Positions 15,601 through 26,712 of a stretch of DNA of 64,000 nt are shown piece by piece. The notes below the pieces were generated by a model that saw nothing but the letters and a program-made list of their open reading frames with translations, did not search any database and had not been told where the DNA came from. Source of the stretch: Nomia melanderi (taxonomy: Eukaryota > Arthropoda > Insecta > Hymenoptera > Halictidae); the NCBI RefSeq assembly GCF_051020985.1, contig NC_135012.1:6884451-6948450 (forward strand), in the 5' to 3' direction. A program made the translations under genes and the position numbers. Position 1 is the first letter of the stretch. Each line of letters opens with the position of its first letter.

Positions 15601-18090
15601 TATTTAATGTTTTGATTTTCAGACCAATTCAAAGATTCGTTTAAACAATTTCCCTCACACAGACATTTTGATGAAACGCAGTATGAATAAAAACCTTTCC
15701 TTTTTTGTTTTATACGTTTAATTACAAAAGAGCAGATTCAACGTGCAATTTATATACAGTTCTAGAGGTCCAAAAGATCTATAGATCGTTTGTTCAAGAA
15801 CTTCACAGAATATATTTACAAGAATCTTAACGATAGTAATTGAAATCAAATAAAAAATTAAAGTTGTTTGCGCGATATGAACTGTACAATTAAATCATGA
15901 ATTAAAATAGTAAATACTTCATTTCTATTATCATTAATTCTGTTTGTGATATAGTAATATATTGATCGACAAACATTTTTTTTCTGGAGATTCATTGTTC
16001 ACCAGAAGGAACCATTATTAATATTTTGTAATCTGCTAAAAATACTTGAATGATGAATTAGTATAAAATTTAATTACTTTCATAATTTAAATGGTTAATT
16101 TCTCTGTTTGTTTAATGAACTTTTAACAAAAAAAATAATGCTGTAAGAAGACCTTTTAGAAGACATCATTTCTGTATTCAATTTGTTCATATAATAATCG
16201 ATACAAATTTGATGAAAATCATGGTTTATGATTTGTCACTAATATACAGAAGATTATATTTATTTACAATCGCAGTAATTTAAATATTACGGGCCCGGTT
16301 AACAGATAAACTTGAAAAGGAATTTCAAGCGAATGAAATTCCAATTTCATTTATTTTTCCAATTGCTATACTTTATTAATTACAATGATCACTCGTGTAT
16401 AATTTATCACTAAATTTGTAGTAGACCAGTAAAAAGTAATGCAATGTCATTATCATTACTACTTAGTAAATGTAACTGCGGTTATATTTGGGTCAAACAA
16501 ATTTAGGTCCATACGAACAATTTCTACAAAAAATTCAGATTTTTCTTTTGTTTCATCATTTTTCTTAAATAGAATAACTTTTCAATTTAAAATTTTAGTT
16601 TATATTTTATGCAAAAGTAAGTCTGTAAAAAATTGAAAATTGTGTAGGGCCCCTTAACTAGTAGCCTAATTACTTACATTCGGATTACTCATATTGTTCA
16701 TAATATTGCCTAAACTATCAGTATTATTTGGTACTGTCAATTGACGTACCCTTTTAAATACTATTTCATCACGAGTTCTTAAAACGATCAGATGAACAAA
16801 ACAAACAAAAGACAAAGGAAAATAACCGAGGGCCCTCGCTTTTCACTCTCTCACTCTCGAGTCAGATTTTCTAAAAGGTAGTAAGAACTGAGAGTTTCTT
16901 ATCACAATTAATAAAACAATTGACAGCACGAAAACTCAAAATTCTTATTATTTAAAAAATCTAGAATCAAACTATTTCTATTTTTGGAAGACATTTTGCA
17001 ATCATTTTTGTTGAAATAGTGTTAAATATTATAATTCGTTTTTGTAGTATTTTCACATCGAAATATATTATGAAGTTATATCTTGACATAAAAAATATGA
17101 CTTTCTTCTCAATTGTGTATATTCATTTCAATTATATATTAACCTAAATTAACATTTACATTAAAAATGTCTAATCTTGTTAGAAAGCATTGCTTACAAA
17201 AATCTCTAGTAGTTATCCAATATAAAATTCAAATTGGTTGTGTAGAAATTTTACTTCATTATGCAAAATATTTAAAAAAAAGGATCTTCCTGATCTAGTT
17301 TGTAACAATTTAAAAAATGCACATTTACAATGAAAAAATAAATATATGTTAATTCTACATATGTAAGAATGACTTGTGGAAGATATACTGTTAGTCTCAA
17401 GAGTTACAGAGTGAAAAAGAGAGTATGGTTACACATGCACGCACATTCATTCATCTTAGGCACATTTACATACTCGATATAAAAGCACATCACAATGATC
17501 GAATCGACGATCTTGAAGAGTCTTTCATTTAAAGCGATCCTTCGGTCGATATACATATACATACAATAAGTTTTTCGAAGGTGCGGAGAGCCCAAATTGA
17601 TTATTCAAACGATCAATTTTATCAATCTATTAATTACAATTACTTTATCAAATATAATTCAATGTAAATAAGACTTTTATACGTAGGTTTTTCTTTAAGT
17701 ATTAAACGTACTTTCCAATATTCGCATTTATGTTGCATATTTGTAAAACCGTTACTCATAAAGTAAATATTATTAATCTTACATCAAGATCAAGCAAACA
17801 GGAACTTTTCAATTTAATCTTTTCATATTTTTTAAAGGCTTAAATAGAAAAAAAGACAAAAAAAGACGAAAAAAAATAAAAAAAAAAGAACACTGAAATT
17901 AAATAAGTATTTCCAAAATATCAGATAAAAAAGAATATATGATTAACCGAGGAAACATAATTCTCCCATTTAATTAAAAACAATTGATCGATTCGAATAT
18001 TCAGAATTTGAATATAGTTAGATAGGCTCCCTTAAGTGGCCGTTCTTCGTTTTGAAGGAATGAAAAGGGCAGCTCTTTTTGATAAGTCGT
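9627..18090. other. Long intergenic/UTR stretch without a recognisable gene
   Basis: The left part (to about 10.5 kb, AATAAA at 10524-10529) is probably tetraspanin 3' UTR, and the right part UBE2E 3' UTR. Open frames here look random. A GC-richer island at about 11830-12270 has splice-like and structured sequence but no family match. A 12-bp palindrome built on GGGCCC lies at 16827-16838. An element-tip motif ('tataggatgtccgtg') is near 14150. Nothing else stands out. Confidence 0.5.
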
Positions 18091-21000
18091 TCATGTTGCA
18101 TAACGCTTAGTCCAAAGTCGTGCTATACGATCGTGCTCTTCTCTATTCTGAAGATACTGTGTTGCTATACTTCCCACTAGGGGATCCGCTGAAACATGGA
18201 ACAACACAACATTTTGTACATTCTTTTTTTATGCAATGCTTATTTATTTAGATACTTTGTAGATACAAAGATTGCTATAATATAAAATTTTTCTATTTAA
18301 ATATATATTAAGTTATATTGCAAAATAGTATGATTCAATTTACACTTAGAAATTGAGATGTTACAAAATAAAACTTTCTTAGCAAACTAAAAATGATATG
18401 AAAATTAAACTCATTTATTATTTTTCTGCGAAATAACTTCAAAAAAAAAATCATAAAAAAATACGATGTTTTGCGGACTATCAAAAATTATTAAGGAAAA
18501 TAAATAAACGAGATATGCTTGTGAAAGTAAATGTTAAGTTAACCAAATTCTCTTTTATGTTTTCTCCATTTAACCTATTTTCATTTCTTACAAATAAATA
18601 TCAAATATCTTACTCATCTTACAGTATAATTTCATTAAAAATTCAATCCTTCTATTATAATTATAATAATATGCAAATTCTTTTAAAAACAAAAGTTTAA
18701 CACAAGAATAATTGATGAATATAATTGAAAAAATTTAATTTCTTCTTTTTCTTCTTAGTCATACTAATAATACTATTTATTGCAATGCAAAAGTTAATAA
18801 TATTATACGGAACATTTTATTTTACCTGGGTTGCAGTCTGTTAGAAGTGAACAAATGGACAGTAAAACCTTAGAAATAGTGAGTGCAGGCGACCAATTGT
18901 CTTTTAGTATGTCCAAACAAATGACGCCTTGACTGTTTATATTACAATGATAGATACGCGTTCGGAATGTGACCTAAAACCATTATATTAAAACTGAATT
19001 ATTATACTATTATTTATTACATAAAAGAACGATTTTTTAAAGAAACAAATGAACTACTAAAATATATGTATATAACACAAAAAATATAAAAATATAAAAA
19101 GAGTTTAACATTATACAGGATGATTAAAAGAATGCATTTATAGCTTCTAGGGTTGATAGGATTCATTAAATGAAATAAAAAGGTTTTAATGAACATAAGT
19201 CGAAAACTTAATATTTTTCTTTAAAAACTTATAAACAAATTTTTGTTTCAATCAAAACGACTGATTCTTTCGTTTTGAGAATTATCGCATTGCATATAAA
19301 CAATGGATTACTCGGCTTTTCCTTCTATGCAAGTATAATACAGGATTACCATAATTATAATATTATAACTAGAAAAAAAAGAAATGATCAGGTAATTTAT
19401 CAATTCCATATGATGCAATAATTAAAAATCAATTGTTTTAACCGGAACAAACAATTATTTATAAACATTTAGTTTCTGACCTACCTTTATAAAAACTTTT
19501 GCAGTAATTAACGAGTACTATCTACCCTAGAAGTTATGAATACTTCTTTTTTTGTCATTCTGCATATATCTACATAAAATTTCTAAAATACTGAATAATA
19601 TTAAAAAATTGTAAACACGGCTTCAAAAAATTTAGTTTTTAGTAAATTATAACAAATGAATGACTAAATCTTAAACTAGTAATCTTTTTTTTCAAATAAT
19701 TTAATTTAAACGATCGATTTAGCAGACATAATTATTTTAAAGTAAAATGTTAAAAATAATATGATCTAAAGTGTTATACTTGAGAAAGAGTATAACATAA
19801 ATATAATAAAGTTTCTTAATAATTTTACTAGAAAAAGAATCATGTTACCGCTTAGATCTGTTGGATCTAAGAAAACCATTCTTATTCGGAGATAAATTGT
19901 TTATTCAGAGAAAAAATAAAGTGTGACAACGGATTAAAGCTGTTTCATCTATCATGAATATCTACTTAACGCGTTAATTGCCACGCCGGTCCTTGGGGAC
20001 CGGCACTAGACTTTCTATTCACGCCAAGTCGGGCCGTATGGACCGACAGGTGACTTTTGCTTTATACGCTGCCGCGCCGGTCTGAATCTTAACTAAAAGT
20101 ATTAATTATGGTAGTAAGTAGAAAATATATTTTATTAGAAATTAATGTAATTTATTGAAACAATTTAAATAAAGACGCCACGTTCGTGCCGACTACCAAC
20201 AATCTAAAAATGCACAGGGGCAAGGGGACTCTTCCTCTCACGATGCTTGGGCTGCCTTGTTTTCAGCACATTGCTGTTGGCGCGAACGGAAAGTCACTTA
20301 ACGTGGCAGTTAACGTGATAAACAATAAAAATTGATTATTGTATGTACCATTTTCTTTGACTTTTTTCAGTTTTGTCTCTACGTATTACACTATATTTTA
20401 AAGCTATAAAAGATGTTTCGTTTGTTTCTAGAAATAAGTACATTCACTTTGAAATCGTTCATAAGAAATATTTCCATCACTGTTCGTAACATAATCATTG
20501 ATATAATTATTATTAACTAAATTAAGGAAAGACTAAAATTCACAGCTTCAAAAGATATAGAGTATTCTTCATAATTCTTGATAGAGTTGAAATGTATTCA
20601 AAAACGGAAGCAAAAATTTAGAAAATGCAAACTGCTACATATGTTTTACACTATTTATTGTACGTTTCTTATATGATAATCTCTTAAGTGAATTAAATCA
20701 ATTCATCTTGTATTATAAAATCTATAGATATTTGTAAGAGCCAAAATGTGGACAAATTTAAAGGTGAATGGCATGGCATTGTTTCAAATTATCAATAAAC
20801 GGATCACCGATCGGTACGCTAAGAACAATAAACAATCAATCGATATATGACATACATTATACACGTAACATCGTAATAAAATCTTACACAAAGTAAGAAA
20901 ATCTTACACACTTAACTAATTCAAGTTTCTATATCCAAATTTTTATTGTTCCAGCATATCTCTTAAAACTTAACATGATTCTTTTGCTTCTCTTTAAATT

Positions 21001-22137
21001 AAACATGTTTCTTTCTTTTATTATAACAACAATAACATATAATATTATGGAATATAATGTAAACAACAGACCTATGTTACCAAAATCATTTTTAATTAAA
21101 TTAAATTAGAAAAGTTGACATCTACTACAAAAATATTACTACAATACCTTTGGTGGTTTGAAAGGATATTCCGGGGAAAAATGTATGTCCAAGAAGAATA
21201 CTCCTCCTTCGTAAACTGAACCAGGAGGCCCAAGTATAGTTGACACCCATTCATATAAATTATCTCCTTTAGGTCCTGCACTGTAAAACACAGAAGAGAA
21301 CCATTTAATACTTAGTCATAAAATAAATAAAACATATATATTTCTTAACAATTAAAAAACTCCCAAAAGAAAATAATAAGAATTAAAAGAAAAACATTTG
21401 CTAAGCATAAAGGATGTAGTAAATCTTTTACTTTTTCACATGAATAAATTCATTGTATAAAAAGCATCTTAAGTGAAGAGAAACTTCTAGTCACTTTAAC
21501 AATGCTATTGTAAGAAAATAACGCAATGTATATAAGCAAAATTGATTAGATCAAATAAATATATTACTTGTATACCTGGTACTAATAATTTAAAGAAAAA
21601 TAACTCTGCAAATACCTTTGCTATTACGTTTATCAATACAAATCAAGTTATAGTATTTTCAATACTTTTTTATAGTATTACTTAAAATTTGTCATATGAC
21701 GAAAAACACCTAAAATTATAAATCTAATCATTACAATTAGCACATCTGTCAATTCTTGATTCTCTGATGGATTGATTCTTCTTATAAATCCTTTAATTAT
21801 AAATTAATATTTTAGGACTTTACTCATTAATTATGATAATACTAATATGAATACTAAGTTGTTTAAAGGGTACAAACCTGCAATTTGGAGGTGGGTCTAA
21901 TGTAATTTCCGCCAACTCTTTCTGTATCCTGCAACAACAAAATTAATAATACGATGGCAAGTTTTCACAGCAAATACTTTTCAATGTTCTATTACAATTA
22001 CGATACCTTTTGGCAGATGTTCCTAAAGCTTTCGACATCTTTGGATTTGGTTTTGCTTCCTTACTTTCTGGTTTATTGTCCGCTAGTGATGAACCACGCC
22101 CTCTACCAGTTCCACTTGAACCTGCACCCGATGACAT
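18091..22137 (-). CDS. Ubc2: Ubiquitin-conjugating enzyme E2, UBE2E class, 186 aa, 5 coding exons
   Basis: Exons in coding order are 22137-22007, 21928-21878, 21280-21148, 18973-18826 and 18188-18091; phases join cleanly. The Ser/Gly/Lys-rich N-terminal extension (1-43) followed by the UBC fold is the mark of UBE2E1-3 and Drosophila Ubc2/UbcD2. The HCN form of the HPN motif is at 114-116, and the catalytic Cys is C124 in GVICLDILK. The core contains NLYEW, the SVYEGG and YPFKPPK segments, and the C-terminus LWTKRYAT. It accepts ubiquitin from E1 and passes it to RING E3 ligases in nucleus and cytosol. ATG 22137 is preceded by an AG acceptor at 22143-22142, so the 5' UTR is spliced in from an upstream exon. 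The largest coding intron (18974-21147) carries two transposon-derived insertions. The E2 class is secure; the symbol follows the Drosophila orthologue. Confidence 0.96.
19113..19566. mobile_element. Inverted-repeat (MITE-like) element in UBE2E intron
   Basis: The left end begins tacaggatg and runs into CTTCTAGGGTTGATAG. The right end, read on the other strand, runs ATGCAGAATGAC into CTTCTAGGGTAGATAG. About 50 bases at each end match imperfectly in inverted orientation. The interior is AT-rich with no transposase. It is an old non-autonomous element; the superfamily cannot be fixed from this copy. Confidence 0.6.
19974..20313. mobile_element. TTAA-flanked GC-rich piggyBac-type MITE
   Basis: TTAA at 19974-19977 and 20310-20313 brackets an insert whose ends read TTGCCACG and, inverted, CTGCCACG. 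TTAA target duplication is the rule for the piggyBac superfamily. The insert is far richer in GC than its surroundings. It holds a perfect 8-bp hairpin (GCCGGTCC/GGACCGGC, 19984-20003), a second near-identical hairpin 40-odd bases on, and a third partial copy. It has no coding capacity. Confidence 0.65.
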
Positions 22138-22198
22138 GGCTCTAAAATTATTTACATTATATTACATACAAGGTGGTTTATAAAACAAAAATAAGAAT

Positions 22199-22561
22199 TT
22201 AATTTGTGACGAGTAACATTGTAACTGTCTTCGAAATAATCAAATAATAAATTAATAAGTACAATAGAAAACATTGAATATACTTTGTGCCCCAAGCTAC
22301 GGACGTCGAGATCTTCTTATGGTGGTGCACAAGTGCTTCTTCAAATAACAGTTGTATATTCCCAATAAGGATCACTAAATGAATATTTCTTTCACCTAAA
22401 ATCAAAATATAAAATATAATGTATGAAAGTGTTGAAACTGTATTTTTAATGTCATGTTTATTACTTGTTAATACACATTTCTTATCTTTAGCATGGAACA
22501 CATCACTTAAAAAATTAGTGTCTAATGAAAACAATAATATTACACATGAAATGATAGTCAT
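22199..22561 (-). other. Uncharacterised 120-codon open frame in UBE2E 5' intron
   Basis: An ATG-started frame with a hydrophobic start lies in the intron between the UBE2E 5' UTR exon and its first coding exon. A GC-richer part (about 22283-22396) is bordered by an acceptor-like TTTTAG and a weak donor-like GTATAT, so it could be an unrecognised 5' UTR exon of UBE2E instead. I recognise no family, and the frame may be chance. Confidence 0.15.
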
Positions 22562-23173
22562 TTATTTTTTTTATTCGTAAAGGTATTCAAAATATTTCAA
22601 TATTAATCAGTTCATAACATTACACAAACGTAAATATGTAATAAGGTTATATTTTTCTAATACAAGTTTTTATTAACCTAAACGAATTAAATTGTTGATG
22701 CCAACGGATAAAATAACATGTATTCGTATAAAATGAAATCAACTAAAGTACCACGAACGTATATAAATTATTTCCACTCTTAAAAATAAAAAGAAATTAA
22801 TAAATTTTATAAGAAGAGATATCCACTGAAAAAATCTGAACGATAAAAAATATAAATTAAAAACAATATCAAAACAGTATAAATTAAAAAGTATTCGCAC
22901 CTGCGTTGATGTTATTAAAACATCAAAACACAGCTCAAACGAAAGTATGTGAAATAATAGTAGAATATCAAAATCTATAAAAATGTACTGACTTTGTAAA
23001 AGAACAAGATGAAAACTATTAACAAAAGTTATTAATCGATCTCAATTGTACATTACTTAAAACATATTATCTCTACTAAATGAGAGGATTCAGTGATTGA
23101 CGATTAACAACAATATCTGTTTTAAAAAGACTATTATAGAACCATATACGATCAAGAGGAAGAGGTGTGTTAC

Positions 23174-23500
23174 CTCGTTGATAGAAAGGGTAGCTTCCCA
23201 ATCGTTTCAGGATCAACTTTATAATCGAAGATTGATCCTATGTAAATTCTGCGTAAACCAGCCGGTTCCGGTTTGTGCGTACTCCTAGACGCAAGTGTGC
23301 TTCTCAGGTGCTGCTCTGCAGGCTGGCGGGCTTCATCGTCGCTCTCATGTCCCAAAGTCACGATCGCGGCGTCCCTTTTCCCTCGGCGAGCGCCGAAACG
23401 TGCGCATCTCTGCGTCGCCGGATGTTGACTCTGTCGCCGCTGCGGCGGACGTTGGTAGCCAACATTCCTAGATGGCTGCACTATCGACTTCGGTATTTAG
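23174..23500 (-). promoter_or_regulatory. Ubc2: CpG-rich first exon and promoter region of UBE2E
   Basis: This block is strikingly GC- and CpG-rich for the window. On the minus strand it ends in ACGAG followed by GTAACA, a usable donor at 23173, which would splice to the acceptor just before the UBE2E start. The frame through it is open for 102 codons and would join in frame to the UBE2E ATG. It contains no ATG after the in-frame TAA near 23500, so it should be 5' UTR. A YY1/Pho-like GCCATCT lies near 23470. Confidence 0.55.
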
Positions 23501-25289
23501 GAATATGCAATACCAATCGTTCTTCAGAAATCTCCTAGATCAATTTTTGTTTTCTTTTTTCTTTTGTTGTTATATTCAAATAAGAAGCGAACCCGTTTCA
23601 GACAACACTAGCGATTTAGTTCCTAACAGATGAAAGTTATTATTGGTCCATTTTGATTTGGAAAGAAATACAGCACTGTTCTTATTAGGTTGCTTACCAG
23701 CCAATCAAATACAAAGCGGCAGTGCAACCGTTTCGTTCAAAAACACTAAAGTTTATTTCAGCGTTGAATACCGATGACATAATTTTATTTGAATAATAAA
23801 TAACGGATGTAATCAGAGAAAGTAAGAATAATTGCTTGATTATATGCCTTCTTCCTAAAATGAAACATTATTTTATTTTATAACTAACACTTTTATGTTT
23901 ATTGTATGATCAAGAAAAAATACATTTTTTGATTCGTCATTTGATATGTGAAATAATTTAAGTAAATAATAAATTAACATTTTTTTCTTATTAAATATTA
24001 TATAAATGTACAAGAGAACGAATTGTACTGTGTCGTGAAAATATAAAATGACTACACCGAAAACAGAAATCTAAAGTTCTCATTTAAGGAATTTGAAAAC
24101 ATTTAAATTTTTGCATTATTATCTTAAAGGAAAAAGAATCATAGATATATATTTAGTGTTTAGTTGTTAATATGATTGTTTTCTATTACTAATGAAATAT
24201 TTCTTATGGTAATTGACTCATGAAACTGTTTATTTTCCGAAATATTGTGGTGTTTCATATTAAGTGTGTCCATATTAGGCGCCATTACTCTATCTCAAGA
24301 TTCAATCGTCCGATTGATTTGAAATTTAGAAACGTTTTCTGTGACTATAGTCGGTACCAAAATCCATGAGGAATTTTAAATTTTATAATTTTTTATTATG
24401 CTAAAAGCAGAAAACAGCATAAAAGATCAAAACTTGGACTTTAAACTGTTGCCATTTTTTTAAACAATGAGATATTTTAATTGTTTGGTAGCAGCAACAA
24501 CTACATTCATATTGAAAACAATTAAACCTCGTTTGTTTTGTTTTAGTTCACTACAACGGCTGGAATTATATCAAGCATCGTAACATGATTTTTTGAAATG
24601 ACTTTCTTTAATGACGCGTAATGCATATAATTTTATGTACTTAAACTTGAAAATATACAAATTTCGCATGCCATTAAATAAATTTATCATATTATCTGCA
24701 ACAAATGTGTGGAAAAAATTGTATAGTTTCATTACGAAAATAACATCGATGACCTTGATATTGTGTAAGAAACAACTTGAGAAAAAAATATTTTTTTTGT
24801 TAATACATGCACGTCATTATAGAATATTCTGTAGCAAACACGATTACATCACGAGAATTTCATTTGAATGATAAGACGCAGCATTATGTTATCGTAATAT
24901 AGAACATTTTAATTCGATAATGAAAATCATCAATATATCAAAATATAAAATGAATTTTTATTTATTGTATTTATACCGAGTATGTACTTGTTTATGATAA
25001 ATTACTTTATTGTAATGTTCAATATACAAAAAGTTAAAATTTTGTAAATTCTTTCTTCACACAAAATGTGTACTTACATTGTTTTCAAATTCACGTGAAA
25101 AATGAAGAGTTCAAGATTGATTAGCTATGTGGATTTTTATCGTACAATTATATATAGTTGAAGTGATAATGTAGAAATATAAAACAAATTTCATTCTGTT
25201 TGCCTCACATTTCATTACTGGAACGAAGAAATAGCGCAGTGTTGTACGTTAACGAATAATTCAAGATAATTTATTGTAACTATTTAAAA
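23501..25289. other. Spacer between UBE2E promoter and PGRP
   Basis: No coding exon is seen. It includes dispersed repeat copy B and presumably the PGRP promoter and 5' UTR close to 25290. I see no clear TATA box or kappaB site in the last 300 bases. Confidence 0.5.
24409..24535 (-). repeat. Dispersed repeat, copy B
   Basis: This is the inverted partner of the repeat at 9345-9470; the same conserved blocks read on the minus strand. Flanking sequence back to about 24270 looks like part of the same old element but has no counterpart in copy A that I can align. Confidence 0.7.
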
Positions 25290-26712
25290 ATGCTAGATAC
25301 AAGATGGGCCATCATTTTCCTATTCTCTTACGTTTGCATTGCACGTAAGTTAAAATATATTTATTAATTATTGTATTAAAATGTTAATAGCAGATGTGAT
25401 TATCTTCCAGTTTGGTATTACACTTAGGAATTAAATAAAAATACATACCAGCATTAAATAAGAGAAGTAACTGACTTTAAAGCCTTTAAAAATATAGCTA
25501 TTAACCATATTTTATAAGTAGTCAGTTGTATTTATCTTCTTGAAATAAATATTTATATATTTATTTATTATTGAAACTAACTGAAGGAACATGTAAACAC
25601 TTTGTATGAGATATGATAGAATGTAAATTTTGTTTCCAAAAGGAAAGGGGAAAAAAAATGTTTATAATTGATAATATATTTATAATAAACTGTTTAATGT
25701 GATATTTATATGAAGAAAAGGTAAAATTACTTTTTCATTTCATAGAGGGGGATGAAGAGTGTCCCACAATCATTAAACGAAACCAATGGAGTACTAAAGA
25801 AGCGAAGAGTGTAAATTATTTAATTCTTCCTATTCCTTATGTTATAATTCATCATACAGTTACTCCTGAATGTTCTTCAAAAATGCAATGTAATACTAGG
25901 GTTGAAAACATTCGTTATCATCATATGGACACTTTGGGTTGGCATGATATAGGATTTTCGTAAGTATCTTTATTTATATACATATATATATCTTATGAGA
26001 TATCTTATACAAGGATGTCGTAATCTATTTATGTATTTAATAATTCATGTCTGGTGAAAGAAATTTAACAAGGAACTTTAGCATGTAAATAAAAGCTTAC
26101 TTTAATTTTATATTTTATTGATAGATTCTTAATTGGGGGTGATGGAAACATATATGAAGGTTGTGGCTGGAATCGTGAAGGAGCTCATGCAATTGGGTAC
26201 AATAAAAAATCTGTTGGAATTGCTTTCATAGGAAATTTTCAAGGTAATATATAATGCATCTTATCTTTTTATTTAACATATTATATTATGTGGTAACTCT
26301 ATAAGCAATCTTACATATATATACAGGGCAACCCATTTAAATAGACTCACTTGAATATCTTTGAAACTATTGCTAAACATTATAAATAAATCTTGATAGT
26401 ATTTGAGAAAATAAAAATTAATATACTATCAGATTGGTTGATAAATACAAATAATAAATAATGCACACTTTCTTCAATTACTTGTTGATTACTATTACTG
26501 TATTTCATAATATCCTTTCAATTTTAGAAAAACTTGCAAGCGACAACATGATTAATGCTGCACATAAACTTATTGTTTGTGGAAAATCACAAGGAATACT
26601 TAGAGATGATGTTCGTGTAGTTGGTGCTAGACAAGTTACAAACACTGCAAGTCCAGGAATTGAACTGTATGGACAAATTCAAAACTGGCCTGAATGGGTT
26701 TCAAAACCTTAA
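25290..26712 (+). CDS. PGRP: Short secreted peptidoglycan recognition protein, 190 aa, 4 exons
   Basis: Exons 25290-25344, 25746-25959, 26125-26243 and 26528-26712 join in phase. Residues 1-18 are a signal peptide. The rest is a single PGRP/amidase-2 fold: IIKRNQWS, YVIIHHTVTPEC, GWHDIGFSFLIGGDGNIYEG and SVGIAFIGNF. Cys 61 and Cys 67 form the expected small disulfide loop. The zinc amidase residues are not kept: His 54 is present, but the usual Tyr is Phe 89, the second His is Ala 163 and the Cys is Ser 171. The protein should therefore bind peptidoglycan without cleaving it, like PGRP-SA, which acts in haemolymph upstream of the Toll pathway. AATAAA follows at 26749-26754. Assignment to PGRP-SA (S1 or S2 in bee naming) is likely but not proven by eye. 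Confidence 0.94.

Noticed and set aside
17404..17595. 63-codon minus-strand frame downstream of UBE2E
   Set aside because: It lies in the probable UBE2E 3' UTR, is short and lacks similarity.
22199..22561. 120-codon ATG-started frame as a nested gene
   Set aside because: No family resemblance, hydrophobic low-complexity ends and AT-driven composition. Kept only as a low-confidence note because part of it has exon-like borders.
23170..23481. A 103-codon minus-strand frame resembling a protein gene
   Set aside because: It begins at GTG, has an in-frame TAA upstream and no ATG, and its amino-acid make-up reflects GC-rich DNA. It is best read as the UBE2E 5' UTR exon.
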